A DNA stretch of 64,000 nt from Amborella trichopoda (GCF_000471905.2 NW_006494931.1:3637741-3701740), one strand, 5' to 3'; shown: positions 1 to 11,009, counted from the first letter of the stretch. The notes: generated by a model from the sequence alone, not told the origin. Numbers and translations: made by a program.

Positions 1-2352
1 ACACACACAAACTAGCTTCCCACATGCTAAGCAGATGAAAATACTAGCACCACAATTTATCAAACACGGTCCCCAACTTTCAAGCTACCAATTTTCATCA
101 GCTTCCTAAAATCTAGGAAAGTTAGCAGCAGGTAGAATCTCAAAGAAACAACAAGGAAAATTATATAACGCTCCCCAAAAATTTCATCACATCTCCATGG
201 TTCTTTGCAAATCACATATCAAAACAATCGCATCGAGACGATCTATGTTTTTCCGGTGTTAGACAATCTATTCTGGTGCCAGAAAGGCAACTCAAGACTC
301 CATACTGCGTCGGTGGGAAGAGGCCCTTTTGAGGGACCTATTTAGGAATGTTGAGTTTTGTGCATGGCCTTTTTGGTCATTTATCTTTTACACTAATTTC
401 CATTGTATTTTTGTAATTTTCCTTTTTGCTCATTTCCTTTCAGTTTTGAGCATCCACCCTAATTCAAAGGGAGGAGCTCTATATACATCTTTAACTCATG
501 AAATGAAAAAAGAGGATGAAAGAACTATTTTTACCTAAGTGTTACCGCAATTCTTTCACTTTGAAAAAAGGAGAGGGAAATCTTTGGCAAAAGAGTTTTA
601 CCCCTTAGCCCATAACCCTAGGTTAGTTACCCCTAATTACCCTATCCCTAACTCCTACTCACCTTGGTTAAGTCTTTACACTTTACCATGGGCTTTTTAA
701 ATCCTAACCTAACCACACCTCTTTAACCCAACCACCTAGCCCACATCCTATCTTACTTTCTACCATGCACTTTAAACAACACTATATCCCATACCTAACC
801 ATACACCCCATCCTTACTATTCTCTCTAACCCCAACCATATCATACTCCTTAGACTATAGCCTACATTACACCCTATGCTACTCCACACCTACCATACTC
901 CTTACACTTACCTAACCCATTTAGCTTAGGTTATCCCTCTTAAGGAGGCTCTCCCAAAGTGGCGCCTGAGTGGCTTGACCCAGACGAACCTGACTGCAAA
1001 TTCCTTTGGGATACATTGGCTACTCGCCAAGCGTAATTTCTCATCATATACCCTTCTAGGGAAGGCGCTGCCGAAATTTTGTCAAATCCCGGTCGACCCT
1101 CTCTCAAACCACTACCCTAGCCTACAACCAAACAAAACCTAAATCAACCGAACTAACCTGAACCAAACCTAATCCAAAGCAAGCCAAACCTTAAAAGCAC
1201 GTAGGACACAACCATTGTGAGTGTGTGACTTCGAGGACATCGAGGTGACAAGGAGTGTGAGGGAGTCGAGTTAAACCATGTCTATCGAGTGACATCGAAG
1301 GGCTTTCTACGATAAGTCTACACCGGGAACTAAGAGGGCAAACCACCCAGACGCATCCGATTCCAAACTTCGAGGTAAGTACTACCACAATTTTAAATTT
1401 GTTGGCCATCGCACTGCATTGCACGCTTTATCCATTCACACACCACATGAGCACTAGGTTCATTCATATACCCACACACTCGCACACTAGAGACGCATGC
1501 GTGTGGTGAAAGCGTGGGAGTTGGCCGACTAGTTCTATAGAAGTGATGTCAGGTTTAGGGTTTTTTAGGATTTGACCATCCTTATGAGATTCCATGTAGA
1601 CCATTGATCAAATGTGACATGTGGGGTGAGAAATATTAGTTATACAATCTATAAATTAGTCATTATGATCTAATGGAAGGTGTTAGAACTTTGTTCTTCA
1701 GCTTCCTTAACCAAATCTCATCAAATATTATGTGTAGAGAAAATATGTTATATCTTTCCTTTTATTTTCAATCAATCTCTACTCATTCCCCTTTTGAAGT
1801 CAATTAGCCTCTTTTACAAAACCTCTTATTTGTTTACCAAATCAAACTGCTTGGTTTATTACTCAAGCCACGATATTTAGACGGTGAGAAAAGTGGGGTG
1901 TTCCCCCTATGGTGGCATGGTGCGCCCCACACCCATATCAAGGTGTGCTTAAAAAAGGTGGGCCCTTATGTATTATGACCCCATAGAATAAAATAATTAA
2001 CAATTAAACTGCGTTTTTTTAAAACACTTAGATATTTTATTTTCTTCTTTAAATATTTAAATATCATAAATTTCAGTTTTATCTTATTTGAAAAACAATT
2101 TGATGAAATAAAATATTCAAGGACTTTTAAAAATTTATTTTAATATTCTAAAAATTATTTAAAACAAATAATTTTATTTTTAAATGAATTTGATGGGAAT
2201 TGGATCCAACTTCATTAAGAAAAATGTAAAAATACTGAGACACTCCATATCTACTGGTGACTATGTCCCACGCTCACTTTATCAAATTGACCCAATAATT
2301 CTCATGACCAACACTCCAGCACAGGGGTTTGTGATTGGACTACTAACGCCAA
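1..2352. other. Gene-less AT-rich stretch with a possible old LTR remnant
   Basis: I see no gene here. The part from about 330 to 560 has LTR-like features: a TATATA box near 480 followed by an A/G-rich transcription-start-like stretch, then a C-rich tract (600-950) made of loose CCTAAC and CCTACC words. A leader-like segment at about 950-1,100 begins near a TGGCGCC word. No paired LTR, primer site or pol domain was found, so a solo or truncated LTR is only a guess. The short ORFs at 329-538 and 1,191-1,424 look like chance. Confidence 0.25.
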
Positions 2353-2505
2353 CCAATAGGTAATGAAACTATTATGTGGACTACAGGTTCTCCCTGGACT
2401 GCAGCCAATAGGTAATGAGAATATTATGTGGACTACAGGTTCCCCCTGGACTACAGCCAATAGGTAATGAGAATGCAATCCCAATTTGTGGACTACGGGT
2501 TCACA
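2353..2505. repeat. 52 bp tandem repeat, about 2.9 copies
   Basis: Units start at 2,353, 2,405 and 2,457 with CCAATAGGTAATGA. The first two run through ATTATGTGGACTACAGGTT to GGACTRCAG, and the third is diverged and partial. The exact 52 bp period is visible by eye. The minus-strand ORF at 2,302-2,520 only reflects this repeat. Confidence 0.9.
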
Positions 2506-3813
2506 CAAATATGTGAACACTCATCGTAATTAGTGCATGTGGGCAATCTCTTGCACATGTACATGTAGCATCCTCAATGGTGTCTACTTCCCAATTCAAT
2601 TATCATATATATATGTTGTGTGATGGTCATGATGAAGATTTGGCTCTTGGCACTTCAAGTTTACAAGTCATACACAAGAGCCACAAAATCCCTTAACCAA
2701 CTATCCTTGGCATCTCTTCAATCTCATCAAGGGGTAATCCTACAAACTCTTCTCGGTTGTGCTATATACCCAGGTATCATAAGGTTTTAGAACACAACCC
2801 CGGCGTAGCTCGTCAAGCCTAGTCGGATTCATAACATCAGTACTGCCAAATTATGTCTCTCTTGACCATACTTCAACAGGAATTTATTATTCCACTATCA
2901 TGAAATTCATTTCATAAATTGCCCCAAAAACCAACGATGGCTACGTGCCCCCACCCGTAAAAATCAAATAAAACTATTAAGATGAAAAAGACGTGCCGAG
3001 TGGGAAAACTAGTTTTCGTCCAATTCATAAGCCAATTTAGATTTGATTAACTAAGCAAACATCGGTACTATCATCACGTTATTTAATTGAAAAAGTAGCC
3101 AAAAATATTTTATGCTCCCGCATTGCTCCTCCAGATTAAATTCAACAAAAAAAAATTTATTTATTGCACACTCTCTGCTCCAAAACTGGCGATTGAATTT
3201 GAAGGGTGAAATCTTACTCTTGAAAAATTCAAAAATTCATTTTTTTTTATTTTAAAAATAATCATCTAGCGTTGACCCGATGGTTCTGAAATTTTCAAAT
3301 TGAAAAAAAGAGAAAAAAAAAAAAACTTCTCTCAAGTAGCTCTTTTTACCTGAAGGAGTAGATAGAAGTATTGCACCTGCAGGAGAATCGTGCACGTGCA
3401 CCTATTAGTCAAGTACATATCGTTTTTTATTAGTCAAGTAAATATCAAACTTCCCAATTGCCTTGCATCACTCGTGACGGCGTACACGATACTCATACAT
3501 TATTGAACTATATGATAATACTACGGCCGCTTGAGTCGATTTGGGAAATGGGAAAGCATGGTTTCAAGTTTCAAGCATGGATATCATTTCCTTGAGTTTT
3601 CATTTTCACTCTTGAAATGATGACAAAAAGATATTCATTTTGTGCGGACATATCGTTATCCAATTGTCCTATTTCTCTCTCTCTTATTAGACCTTATAAT
3701 CATCACTCCAAGACCCAACGTTATGTCCACATCCCGTGACCCCCGGACCAATGTTATACTCCTCTCTCACCTATTTGTTTTCCCTCTCTCGTTCTCTTTA
3801 GAATATGTGTAAA
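2506..3813. other. Gene-less stretch
   Basis: This is AT-rich sequence with CT-rich patches near 3,670-3,790. No ORF of note, RNA gene or recognised mobile element was found. A TATATATATG run near 2,607-2,616 is too short to interpret. Confidence 0.5.
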
Positions 3814-4197
3814 TGGCTTATATAGATCCAAGGCGCTAAAAAATCAAATTAGAGCGCAGCTCAAAAATTTCACTAGATGAGGTTATTTTTTATGCTCAAA
3901 TAGCTTCAAATTAATCATTTTGATGTCATAGACATGAGAAAAAAATAGATTTCAAGTTTTGAAAATAGTGCATCTTGTAATATACATTTTTGGACTGTCA
4001 ATTTTCAAGATTTTCAAGTTTTCATGGATCTACTCGATCTACATTATTTTTGAAGGTTTAAAATTTATATTTAGAGATGAAAATATATTTTTAAGCCATT
4101 ATAAAGATCTCTAGTATTGAAAGCACATTTTTCGACACTATTTGATGGCGTGCTCTACTTTGATTGCTTAGAGCCGCAACTCTATACAAACTGCACC
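3814..4197 (+). mobile_element. MITE-like element, family B, copy 1
   Basis: A segment of about 384 bp recurs in inverted orientation at 5,042-5,418. Its own ends are imperfect inverted repeats of roughly 40 bp. The left end reads TATATAGATCC with a later AAATCAAATTAGAGC. The complement of the right end reads TGTATAGAGTT with a later GCAATCAAAGTAGAGC. The interior is AT-rich and non-coding. Terminal inverted repeats plus a second copy indicate a non-autonomous DNA transposon. I could not assign a superfamily or see a clear target duplication. Confidence 0.7.
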
Positions 4198-4290
4198 CAG
4201 AATATATTTTTGTTTTCTCTTTGCTAGCAAAATTTTTAAAAACTTGGGGCGGGGCACTGTAGTATTAATGAAAAACAAACAAAAAAAAAA

Positions 4291-4655
4291 TGGGTCGATC
4301 GAGACTTTCTTTGTAATTTTTGTCTATAAATGAAACATTTTGTCTTTAAAAAAAAAAAATAGTCTGGGGGGGGGGGGGGGTGGAAATGGCTGTCCATTCA
4401 AGAAAAAAAAAGTTTGATTCACTTACTAGCATAAGCAATTTCAAATGGATGTTCCAATCAATGACGGCGTTGGGCAAATGGTTGATCAACTTTCTTTGTA
4501 ATTTTTATCTATAAATGAAATATTTTTACTTTAAAAAAAAAATAGCCCCGGGGTGGAAATGGCTATCAATTCAAGAAAAAAAAGTTTGATCGTCTTACCA
4601 GCATTTTCAAATGGATGTTCCAATAAGTGAGGGCGTTGGGCAAATGTTAAAAGAG
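4291..4655 (+). repeat. Tandem duplication of about 190 bp with LINE-tail-like sequence and a 15-G run
   Basis: Two copies start near 4,291 and 4,482. Each has CTTTCTTTGTAATTTTT, then TCTATAAATGAAA, an A-run, a G-rich spot, GTGGAAATGGCT, and ends near GGCGTTGGGCAAATG. The TAATTTTT...ATGAAA...poly-A order looks like a LINE or retrocopy 3' end. Copy 1 holds 15 consecutive G at 4,366-4,380 where copy 2 has only CCCCGGGG, so the homopolymer may be an expansion or a sequencing weak point. Confidence 0.7.
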
Positions 4656-4761
4656 TTGGTACGACCTCAACTTTGCGGCATAAAGAAAGGCGCACTTTGA
4701 AAAACCTACGGGAAAGATCATTTAGAGGTTGAAAAATTCTCCAATTTTATGATGGAAAATT

Positions 4762-5025
4762 GTTTCATGCGGGCTGGCCCACATGATTACATATGCGATC
4801 TAAAAAGTGTAAATCATCCATCTTTAAAAGGGATGCAAGTAGGTGTTTCATCTAAAAAAAATAGAAAGTAACAGTTCAAATGTTTTAAAGATTTACTTAT
4901 TTTATCATATTCATGATCTCCGTATTAGAGATTACATGTGCTTAAAAAATAAGTCAAAAACTGTCTCAAAAATAGATTTGTTAATAGGCCTGCATTTCTA
5001 CGTAGGCCGTTAGCAGCATAGAAAT
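4762..5025 (+). mobile_element. MITE, family A, copy 1
   Basis: This is one of three copies, with the others at 16,515-16,809 and 27,142-27,435. Shared landmarks are the left end GTTTCATGCGGGCTGG, GATGCAAGTAGG, GAGATTACATGT, AAAAATAGATTTRTTAA and AGGCCTGCATTTCTA. The right end complements to a TTTCTATGC end. This copy is slightly shorter and the most diverged. It is non-coding. Confidence 0.8.
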
Positions 5026-5041
5026 TGGTGTATTATTTTAA

Positions 5042-5418
5042 AGGTGCAGTTTGTATAGAGCCTTGGCTCTAAATGATCAAATTAGAGCCTACCTTGAAAT
5101 GGTAATTTCGATACTGAAAATCATTGTGATAGCTTTAAAATATATTTTTATCTTTATATATAAAGTTTAAAGCTTAAAAAATAGTGTCATTCAATAGATC
5201 TATGAAAATTCGAAATTCTTGAAAATTGACGATCCAAAAATACGTCATAAAATACACTATTTCCAAATATTGAATCCATTTTTTTCTCATGTCTATGTAA
5301 CTTGATGTTGAGATGATGAATTTGAAGATATTTGAGCATCAAAACAACCTCTTCTAGTTAAACTTTTGAGGTAGGCTCGAATTTGATTGTTTAGATCCTC
5401 GACTCTATATAAACGTTT
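5042..5418 (-). mobile_element. MITE-like element, family B, copy 2 (inverted)
   Basis: This is the reverse complement, with divergence, of 3,814-4,197. Its left end GGTGCAGTTTGTATAGAG is almost exactly the complement of the right end of copy 1. The two copies face each other across about 845 bp that contain the family A MITE. Confidence 0.75.
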
Positions 5419-5649
5419 TCCTTATAGTAAGGACCCCATATATTATTTGGATTGTTAAATATTTATATATCTATTTGATCTGCATTAGTTCTATAATTTT
5501 AAATTTCATAAGCAATAAAAAGAATAGATTTTCAAATCATTTTGAGGATTCATATATTAAAATTACACAAGCCCGCACGATTTAGAAGTCTTCCTTTCTT
5601 TGTTTGTTTTAATGTCGATGCCAACTATTTTTTTTATTATTTGGACCGA

Positions 5650-5935
5650 GTTATATCTTGTATAAACCTCACTTTTTTAGTAGACAAAGGGACTATATAT
5701 CTTAATATTAATTTATGGGAAAGGTTTCTATACTTCCTTTATATTATAGAAGTTCTATCCTTCCCCTACCATCTAGTTGTTCAATTTTGATCAATATGTT
5801 CAATTTTGATCAAGAGAACTACTCACTGTTTGATCTTAAATTAGACTTTTCAAAATATTTTTAGTTTTTTTTTATACAAATTTTATGAATATAAAATTTG
5901 GTACATACCATCTTTTCATTGAGACGTACTTATAA
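5650..5935 (-). repeat. Dispersed repeat, family C, copy 1
   Basis: The reverse complement matches 23,270-23,475. Shared landmarks in that orientation are GTACCAAAT with TTCATA and AATTTGTA, then AAAATATTTTGAA, GATCAAAC, CTTGATC, and a segment ending AAACCTTT. It is non-coding and MITE-like, but I did not define its termini. The overlapping plus-strand ORF at 5,542-5,790 is a chance reading. Confidence 0.65.
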
Positions 5936-6460
5936 AAAAGTATTAAAAATAATTTTTTGGTAAAATATAATAACTAAAATACACCTTAGAAGCTTTCAGA
6001 TGCATTTTGATTATTTTATTTTATTGAAAATATTTTTTTGCTAATTGGATTTAATAGAAGAATGGACGTCCAAAATTTGATGTCAAAATAATTTATAGAA
6101 AAAAATTAAAAATATAATAATGTAGAGATGTATCATTGTGATTGAGGCAATCTTAACCCTCCGTTTAAGATCGACGGTATGACAAAGAGGACGATGGCAG
6201 CAGGAGAAGCATAGAAAGCGTGCCCTTAATTTATTGGGATATCTAACTTTCCTTAACCGCCATCGCCATTAGAGAGAGAGAGCCCAAATTCCATGATTGT
6301 GGTCTATGACATTTCCAAAATAATCGTAAAACAGAGCAAGACAACCATTACTCCAAATTTTAAAGGTCGTCACCCATGGCAGAGCTCTAAAACAGCTCCA
6401 TTTTGCCTTATTTGCCACATGTTTTCGCCCTGCAAAATCCTCCATTCTCAAGTTATACAT
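5936..6460. other. 3' flank of the bHLH gene, gene-less
   Basis: This is AT-rich sequence downstream (minus-strand sense) of the bHLH stop codon. No conserved ORF was found. The minus-strand ORF at 6,269-6,499 is short and unrecognised. Confidence 0.4.
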
Positions 6461-6594
6461 TTCACCTAAGAAAATAAACTCTCTCTCACTCCATTTCACC
6501 TAAAAAGACTCTTTCTCTCTCTAAATTTCACCTAAAAAAGACTCTTTCTCTCTCTAAAATTCACCTAAAAAAAGACTCTCTCTCTCTCTTTCTC
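6461..6594 (-). repeat. 33 bp tandem array at the start of the bHLH 3' UTR
   Basis: Units start near 6,461, 6,494, 6,527 and 6,560 with TTTCACCTAA, followed by A-rich sequence, GACTC and a CT run. The last unit abuts the bHLH stop codon at 6,595-6,597. In the mRNA this gives repeated GAGAGAGAGTC...TTAGGTGAAA blocks directly after the coding region. The period of 33 bp is a multiple of three. Confidence 0.85.
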
Positions 6595-7750
6595 TCAGCT
6601 AAGACTGGCCTCCTCGTGAATCTTTCCCAGAATCTCATACACCGCAGAAGCTATTTCGTCAACCGAAGTTATCCGGCACTCTTCTTCAACCTACAATCCA
6701 TGAATAATAAATAAGATTTTCACTAATCCTCTTTGTTTTTATTTATTTATTTATTTATTTTTTATTTTAAATATATATGACAAAATATATGTATTGAAAA
6801 TGTCAATCCTCCCTCTCTCTTAATCCCATAAAAAGCTTTCAATAATCCTCTCTCTCTCTAAGACAACCACCAGCATGCACCTAAAACAACAGAAGCTCGT
6901 ACACTCTATGACATAAACATGCATATGAACAGTAGAGAGAGAAACATTAGAGAGAGAGAGGGAAAGTAGAATGTGACCTTAACACTGAAAGAGTAGAGGA
7001 CCATTTGATCGACAGTGGTGATATTGAGGTGGAGGATTGTGAGGCGAAGGTTGTGAAATGCAGCGACCAGTTTGAGCAGCTGCCGCGGTCGCCTGCGCGA
7101 CAGGACCTTGAGGGTGGCGTGGCTATCCGCCATGGTCACCTCAACATCTCCAAAAGCACATTCTAATGAAGGCTGAGGATGTCTCGGAAGAGCGAATAAA
7201 TCGCCGAAAGGCCGGGGGCACTCTCTCCTCTCTTTGATTCTCTTTTGGGCCTCAAGCGTTTGAACCAGCTGTTCTAATTCCTTCACAAAATCAATGGCTC
7301 CTCCAACTATGGAGGCCTGATCACCCTAATTAAAACCAAAACAATTGAACAACATTTTTGCTCAGTAACATTGTCACTAGGGATCTACATTTTAGAGACA
7401 GAAAGAGAGTTTTCTTATACCTTCTGGATGTAAGATTCAGGCATTAAAGACCGCAAGACGGAAAGGTACTCGTTCATCTGTTTCCTCCTGTTCCTCTCAA
7501 TGGCGATGTGAGTCATTCGCTGGTTCTCTACTTCTTCCTTATTCTTGCAGCTCCTGCTTCTTCTCCTCTTCCTTCTTGCCACGGCTGCGGCTTTCGGCTC
7601 CGAAGAAGACGAAGCGTCCCACTGAACTTGGTCCTCTTCGGTTGTTATTGTGTCAATCTCCTCCTTCTCCAAGGCCTCCACTAAAGAGTACAGCTCTTTG
7701 CACCCATAATTGAAGAAGTTATGAGGAAAAGCCACTGCTTCAAGTGCCAT
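6595..7750 (-). CDS. bHLH96-like: bHLH transcription factor, subgroup Ia (bHLH94/96-like)
   Basis: This is a nuclear DNA-binding factor of the plant bHLH subgroup that includes SPCH, MUTE, FAMA and bHLH94/96. There are three exons, all in phase 0: 7,421-7,750, 6,978-7,325 and 6,595-6,690. Introns of 95 and 287 bp begin with GT (GTATAAG, GTCACA) and end in TAG. The protein is 257 residues. The start MALEAV matches the N-terminus of Arabidopsis bHLH96, so I prefer it to an in-frame ATG 39 bases upstream at 7,789. A basic nuclear-localisation cluster lies at residues 59-71. The basic region has H81, E85 and R89, the E-box-contact trio. Helix 1 runs to about residue 108. Intron 1 falls in the loop just before GDQASIVGG, and helix 2 extends to about 135. 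An ACT-like C-terminal domain spans about 171-257 ([16 protein letters not shown]). The protein is shorter than bHLH96 (about 320 residues), mostly in linkers. The gene looks intact. A role in stomatal or epidermal lineage is inferred from the family, not shown. Confidence 0.93.
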
Positions 7751-7996
7751 GGCTCTTCTAGAGAGAGAAAGAGCCTTGTCCAAAAGCAAATTACAAGATC
7801 TCCTCTGTCAGAGAGCGAGAGAGAGCTTTTTGCTTTTGTGGATACTGACTGTAAACTCCCAAGACATACAATCACAAAAAGAAGAGAAAGAGAGAGAGAG
7901 AGAGAGTTTATCTATTCGTTGGACGGTGATGAGACTCACGAGACCATGAAATAAAAGAAAGGAGAGCATGTATTGGTTTTGTGCTCTTGGGTTCAC
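7681..7996 (-). promoter_or_regulatory. CT-rich 5' leader with upstream ORFs of the bHLH gene
   Basis: Between the putative TATA box (about 8,060) and the chosen ATG at 7,750 the minus strand carries long CT runs (7,880-7,906 and others), typical of plant leaders. An upstream ATG at 7,996 opens 62 codons ending at 7,808. A second at 7,875 opens 64 codons and ends at 7,681, inside the main coding region in another frame. If transcription starts near 8,030, both lie in the mRNA and could dampen translation. Neither peptide resembles anything I know. Confidence 0.45.
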
Positions 7997-8054
7997 TCCC
8001 CATATGCAGAGCGGCTCCGCTCTTTCTCGATGCGGAGAGAAAGGAGAAGCCTCG

Positions 8055-8145
8055 GTCGTTTATTTAAGGATGAAGAGGTAAACAGAGGGGCAGTGCAGTG
8101 TTGTAGTGTGTAGAGGCAGTTAAAAAAGCTACAGAGTTGCACGTG
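8055..8145 (-). promoter_or_regulatory. Putative core promoter of the bHLH gene: TATA-like box and G-box
   Basis: On the minus strand TTAAATAAA lies at about 8,059-8,068, around 310 bases upstream of the start codon. A CACGTG G-box lies at 8,140-8,145, about 75 bases further upstream. G-boxes are bound by bHLH and bZIP factors. The spacing fits a plant core promoter, but no transcript evidence is available. A perfect 7+7 inverted repeat (AGAGCGG, CCGCTCT) sits at 8,008-8,023 near the expected start. Confidence 0.45.
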
Positions 8146-8159
8146 AGATTGCAGAGAGA

Positions 8160-9239
8160 GGAGTGGGATTAGAGAGAGAAAATGGGGTTTGATTACCATC
8201 TGCATTTGTTTTTGTTGTTCGGTTCGGTTTTGGTTTGGTTTGGTTTGGTGAGGGAGAGGGGAAAAAGAGCGTAAAAGGGTGAAGTGACGCAGGTTGCCTC
8301 CCTGCTACCAAAAGCAGATTCTGATGCAGCTGGCGTTGCGTTCAGCTTGCGGCTCAGACTCGGGCACAGAGAAGAAGAGAGAGACAGAGGGTTTAGAGAG
8401 AGAAAGTAGAAGGAGATGGAGGATTTAGAGAGAGAAAGTTAGACACAGAGGATTTTGGAGAGAGAGAGTTTTTTTAGAGAGAGAAGTGGCAGGCACATAA
8501 TTCTGGGGTGGAGAATCGAGGTGACGACATACAATCATCCACATTCAACACCTTGTCCAACAATATTTCCTCTTTGTAATCCACTGCAATCTCTCTCCTT
8601 GCCTTTCTGTCTTATCCACCACATTTCCTCTCTTTCTCTCTCTAAAAACACACACTCTGCTCTCTCTCTCTACTAAAAAAACACTCTCCATTCCTTATTC
8701 CCGTCGCCACATATTAAATTCACGACATTCCTTGCTCCAATTCAAATATTCACTCCTTTCGTTTTCCCATCTTTTTCTTCCTCCTCTCTTTTCACTTTAA
8801 AAAACGAAAATTCCTTCGTATCTAAATATCTATATCTATATGTATATCACCCCATTATTGATTTAACATTTGACACGATTTTTTTCATTAGTTTATAATT
8901 GGTAAATAAGAGTTAAGCTTTATAATAGAGTTTAGAGAAAGGTGGAATAAGGGTTCACTTTTTGGCACCCACTTTTGGGTCCGGGTCTTATCCCAACGAG
9001 CCCAACGTACCGAACCACTGCAAACGCATATAAACTTATTGTTGTTTGCGTTTGGTTGGCTGCACAATTTTTCTCTATAATACAAGTACTTCTTTGTGGA
9101 TTCAGAGCAGCTTCTTCTCTGCTTGCGCAGTTTTCAAGGGAAACGTAAACCAGCTTTTTCTCTCTAATTTTCCTCTCTATTATTTATGCATAAAGCATCT
9201 TTTTTCTTTTCTTTTTTTTTTTTCTCAAGATTTTACCCA
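8160..9239. other. Upstream region of the bHLH gene with GA/CT tracts
   Basis: This is gene-less. It has repeated AGAGAGAGAAA words at 8,390-8,490, CT-rich words at 8,590-8,680, and a run of GGTTTGGTTT words at 8,225-8,250. GA/CT tracts of this kind are common around plant promoters and may be part of the distal promoter. Short ORFs here are composed of these low-complexity words. Confidence 0.4.
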
Positions 9240-9670
9240 TGAGCCGGCTAAAAATCACCAAATTATCCTTTGGCCTATAACTTCGGTAATACATTTTCCT
9301 ACACCCTTCATTTTTTTTAGTTTTGAATTTTCTCTGGTTCTATGTTTTAAACATCGAACCTCTTATTTTTTTTTTATGTTTTAACATTTGTGGGGCTGTC
9401 CAATATCTAAAACATGAAACAGTCATGTTTGTGGGGCGATCTAATGTCTGCAACATCAAACTACCCTACATTTTTATGCCCATCCCTTTGTACATGGTGA
9501 TATGAAGCCCCACAAATGTCAAAAAATTAAATGTATAAAAAATAAGTGGTTGATCTTTGAAACATCAAACTAGGAACAAAAATTAAAAAATAATAGAAGT
9601 AAGGAAAGTAGGACATAGAGGTAAATTTACCGGACTTATAGACCAAAGGGTAATTTGGGCAACTTTACCC
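9240..9670. mobile_element. Foldback MITE with arms of about 150 bp
   Basis: Left arm 9,240-9,400 and right arm 9,506-9,670 are imperfect reverse complements. The inner ends are a perfect 14 bp pair (ACATTTGTGGGGCT at 9,384-9,397 and its complement at 9,506-9,519). The arms continue outward through ATGTTT, A-rich tracts, CCGGTAA-type words and CCAAATTATCCTTT/AAAGGGTAATTTGG. The loop is about 108 bp. Such near-complete hairpins are typical of foldback MITEs and can seed small-RNA loci. The ORFs at 9,046-9,505 are shadows. Confidence 0.75.
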
Positions 9671-9819
9671 AGTCTATACGTAACAATCACTTTTTTCTTT
9701 TTTCTAGGATGTTATGGTTAGGTTGCAATTAGCTGTAGCGAGGGATGATAGACGGTAGTGATCGTCATGTGCATGCTTCCTTCGCATCAAATACATTCCC
9801 CCTACATTATTTGCCAACA

Positions 9820-10080
9820 TTGAATTAACCTGCGGGCGGGGCCTGGGTCAGGCGGCCTTATTCCCCATATGGCCAGCCTGGATCAGTTCAAGGGGGCCCT
9901 AGGGCCGGGCTGGGCTAGATATAAATTTTAAAAAATAAAAATTTAAAGAAAAATAAGGCCAGGCTGAACCCTATCTTAGACCTGGCCCTCAAGCCATGTA
10001 GTCCGTCCCTCGGGCCACATTTTGTGGCCGAGGCCCTAAATTTTTTAGCCGGCCAACCCGGCATGATCTCTATGTAATGA
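9820..10080. repeat. GC-rich GGGCC-type plant repeat
   Basis: In otherwise AT-rich DNA this segment is rich in GGGCCGGGC, GGCCAGGC and GGCCCTC words. They are arranged as diffuse inverted halves (GGGCCC...CTAGGGCCGGGC on one side, GGCCCTC...GGGCCACA...GCCGGCC on the other) around an AT-rich centre near 9,925. Repeats of this composition are frequent in plant genomes and are often non-autonomous DNA elements. I could not define exact termini. Confidence 0.4.
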
Positions 10081-10289
10081 TGCCATTGCTTGAAGAGAGA
10101 GGTTGTTCCACGTGGAAGCATCTGGTATTATTTAGTGCTTTCATATCGTAGCAAGAAAAGCACTTCTCTTTTTACATGTCTTACTATGTTGTATGATGTG
10201 TGGCCCCTTTTAAATTAGAAAAAGAGTTTAGAATTCATATTGCCTAGATTAGTTTAGCATTCATATCTCCAGTGGTCACTTTAGTAAAC

Positions 10290-10456
10290 ATCGTGTTCAC
10301 ACGTTATATAAATCAAAAAGTAATGGATGGGGAAATAAAAAAGTAACGGATGGGGAAACAATTTACATTATATCGTGTTCACACATTATATAAATGAAAA
10401 AGTAATGGATGGGGAAATAAAAAAGTAATGGATGGGGAAATAATTTACGTTTTTCT
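10290..10456. repeat. 82 bp tandem duplication
   Basis: Copies start at 10,290 and 10,372 with ATCGTGTTCACAC, then TTATATAAAT and AAAAAGTAATGGATGGGGAA. Each copy itself contains two TAAYGGATGGGGAAA sub-units, so it is a repeat within a repeat. Confidence 0.85.
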
Positions 10457-11009
10457 TATACTATAAGGAAAATTTACGTGTTTCTTCCAAAGATGAGGCC
10501 TATTCAAAATGGAAGATCGTTTATGTTTCTTCACTTCAAACTAAACAAAAACCTTCATGTTTTTTTCTGAGCTATATAAATATAAAAATAGATTTAGAAG
10601 AAATTACATTTGGATATTTCTTGTCTCCAGTTTCTTTAGTTTTAGGTGAATGTGATATGTTTAACTCCCCTTCTCAAGGAAATTATTGATGCCTCTCTAA
10701 AATTTTGGCCTTAAACGGTTCTCCAACCCTATCAGTTGTGATTAATCAATTTTAATCATATAACACATAAAATCCTAACTATTGTATGATTTAAGGGAGG
10801 ACACTCATTGATGAGCAGTTAATTAGAAGGATCACTTTTCATATTTGTGAGTTAGCGTTAAGGCATGAATTTATCACATCTTAGAAAAGGCAATTAGTGA
10901 GAACTTACAACTTACTTGGCAGCAACAAAGTATCAAGTTACCCATAACAGTAGCATGGTCTTTCCACATCACAACATTTTAAGCTAAATGTTGACAGGTC
11001 TTCTATTTA
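10457..11009. other. Gene-less stretch
   Basis: This is AT-rich sequence with no recognised feature, immediately upstream of a LINE tail. Confidence 0.4.

Noticed and set aside
600-720. CCCTAA-like words suggesting an interstitial telomere repeat
   Set aside because: Only loose, non-tandem CCTAAC/CCCTAA words. There is no run of exact seven-base plant telomere units.
7721-7954. Plus-strand ORFs at 7,721-7,954 and 7,749-7,949
   Set aside because: Shadows on the opposite strand of the bHLH first exon and its CT-rich leader.
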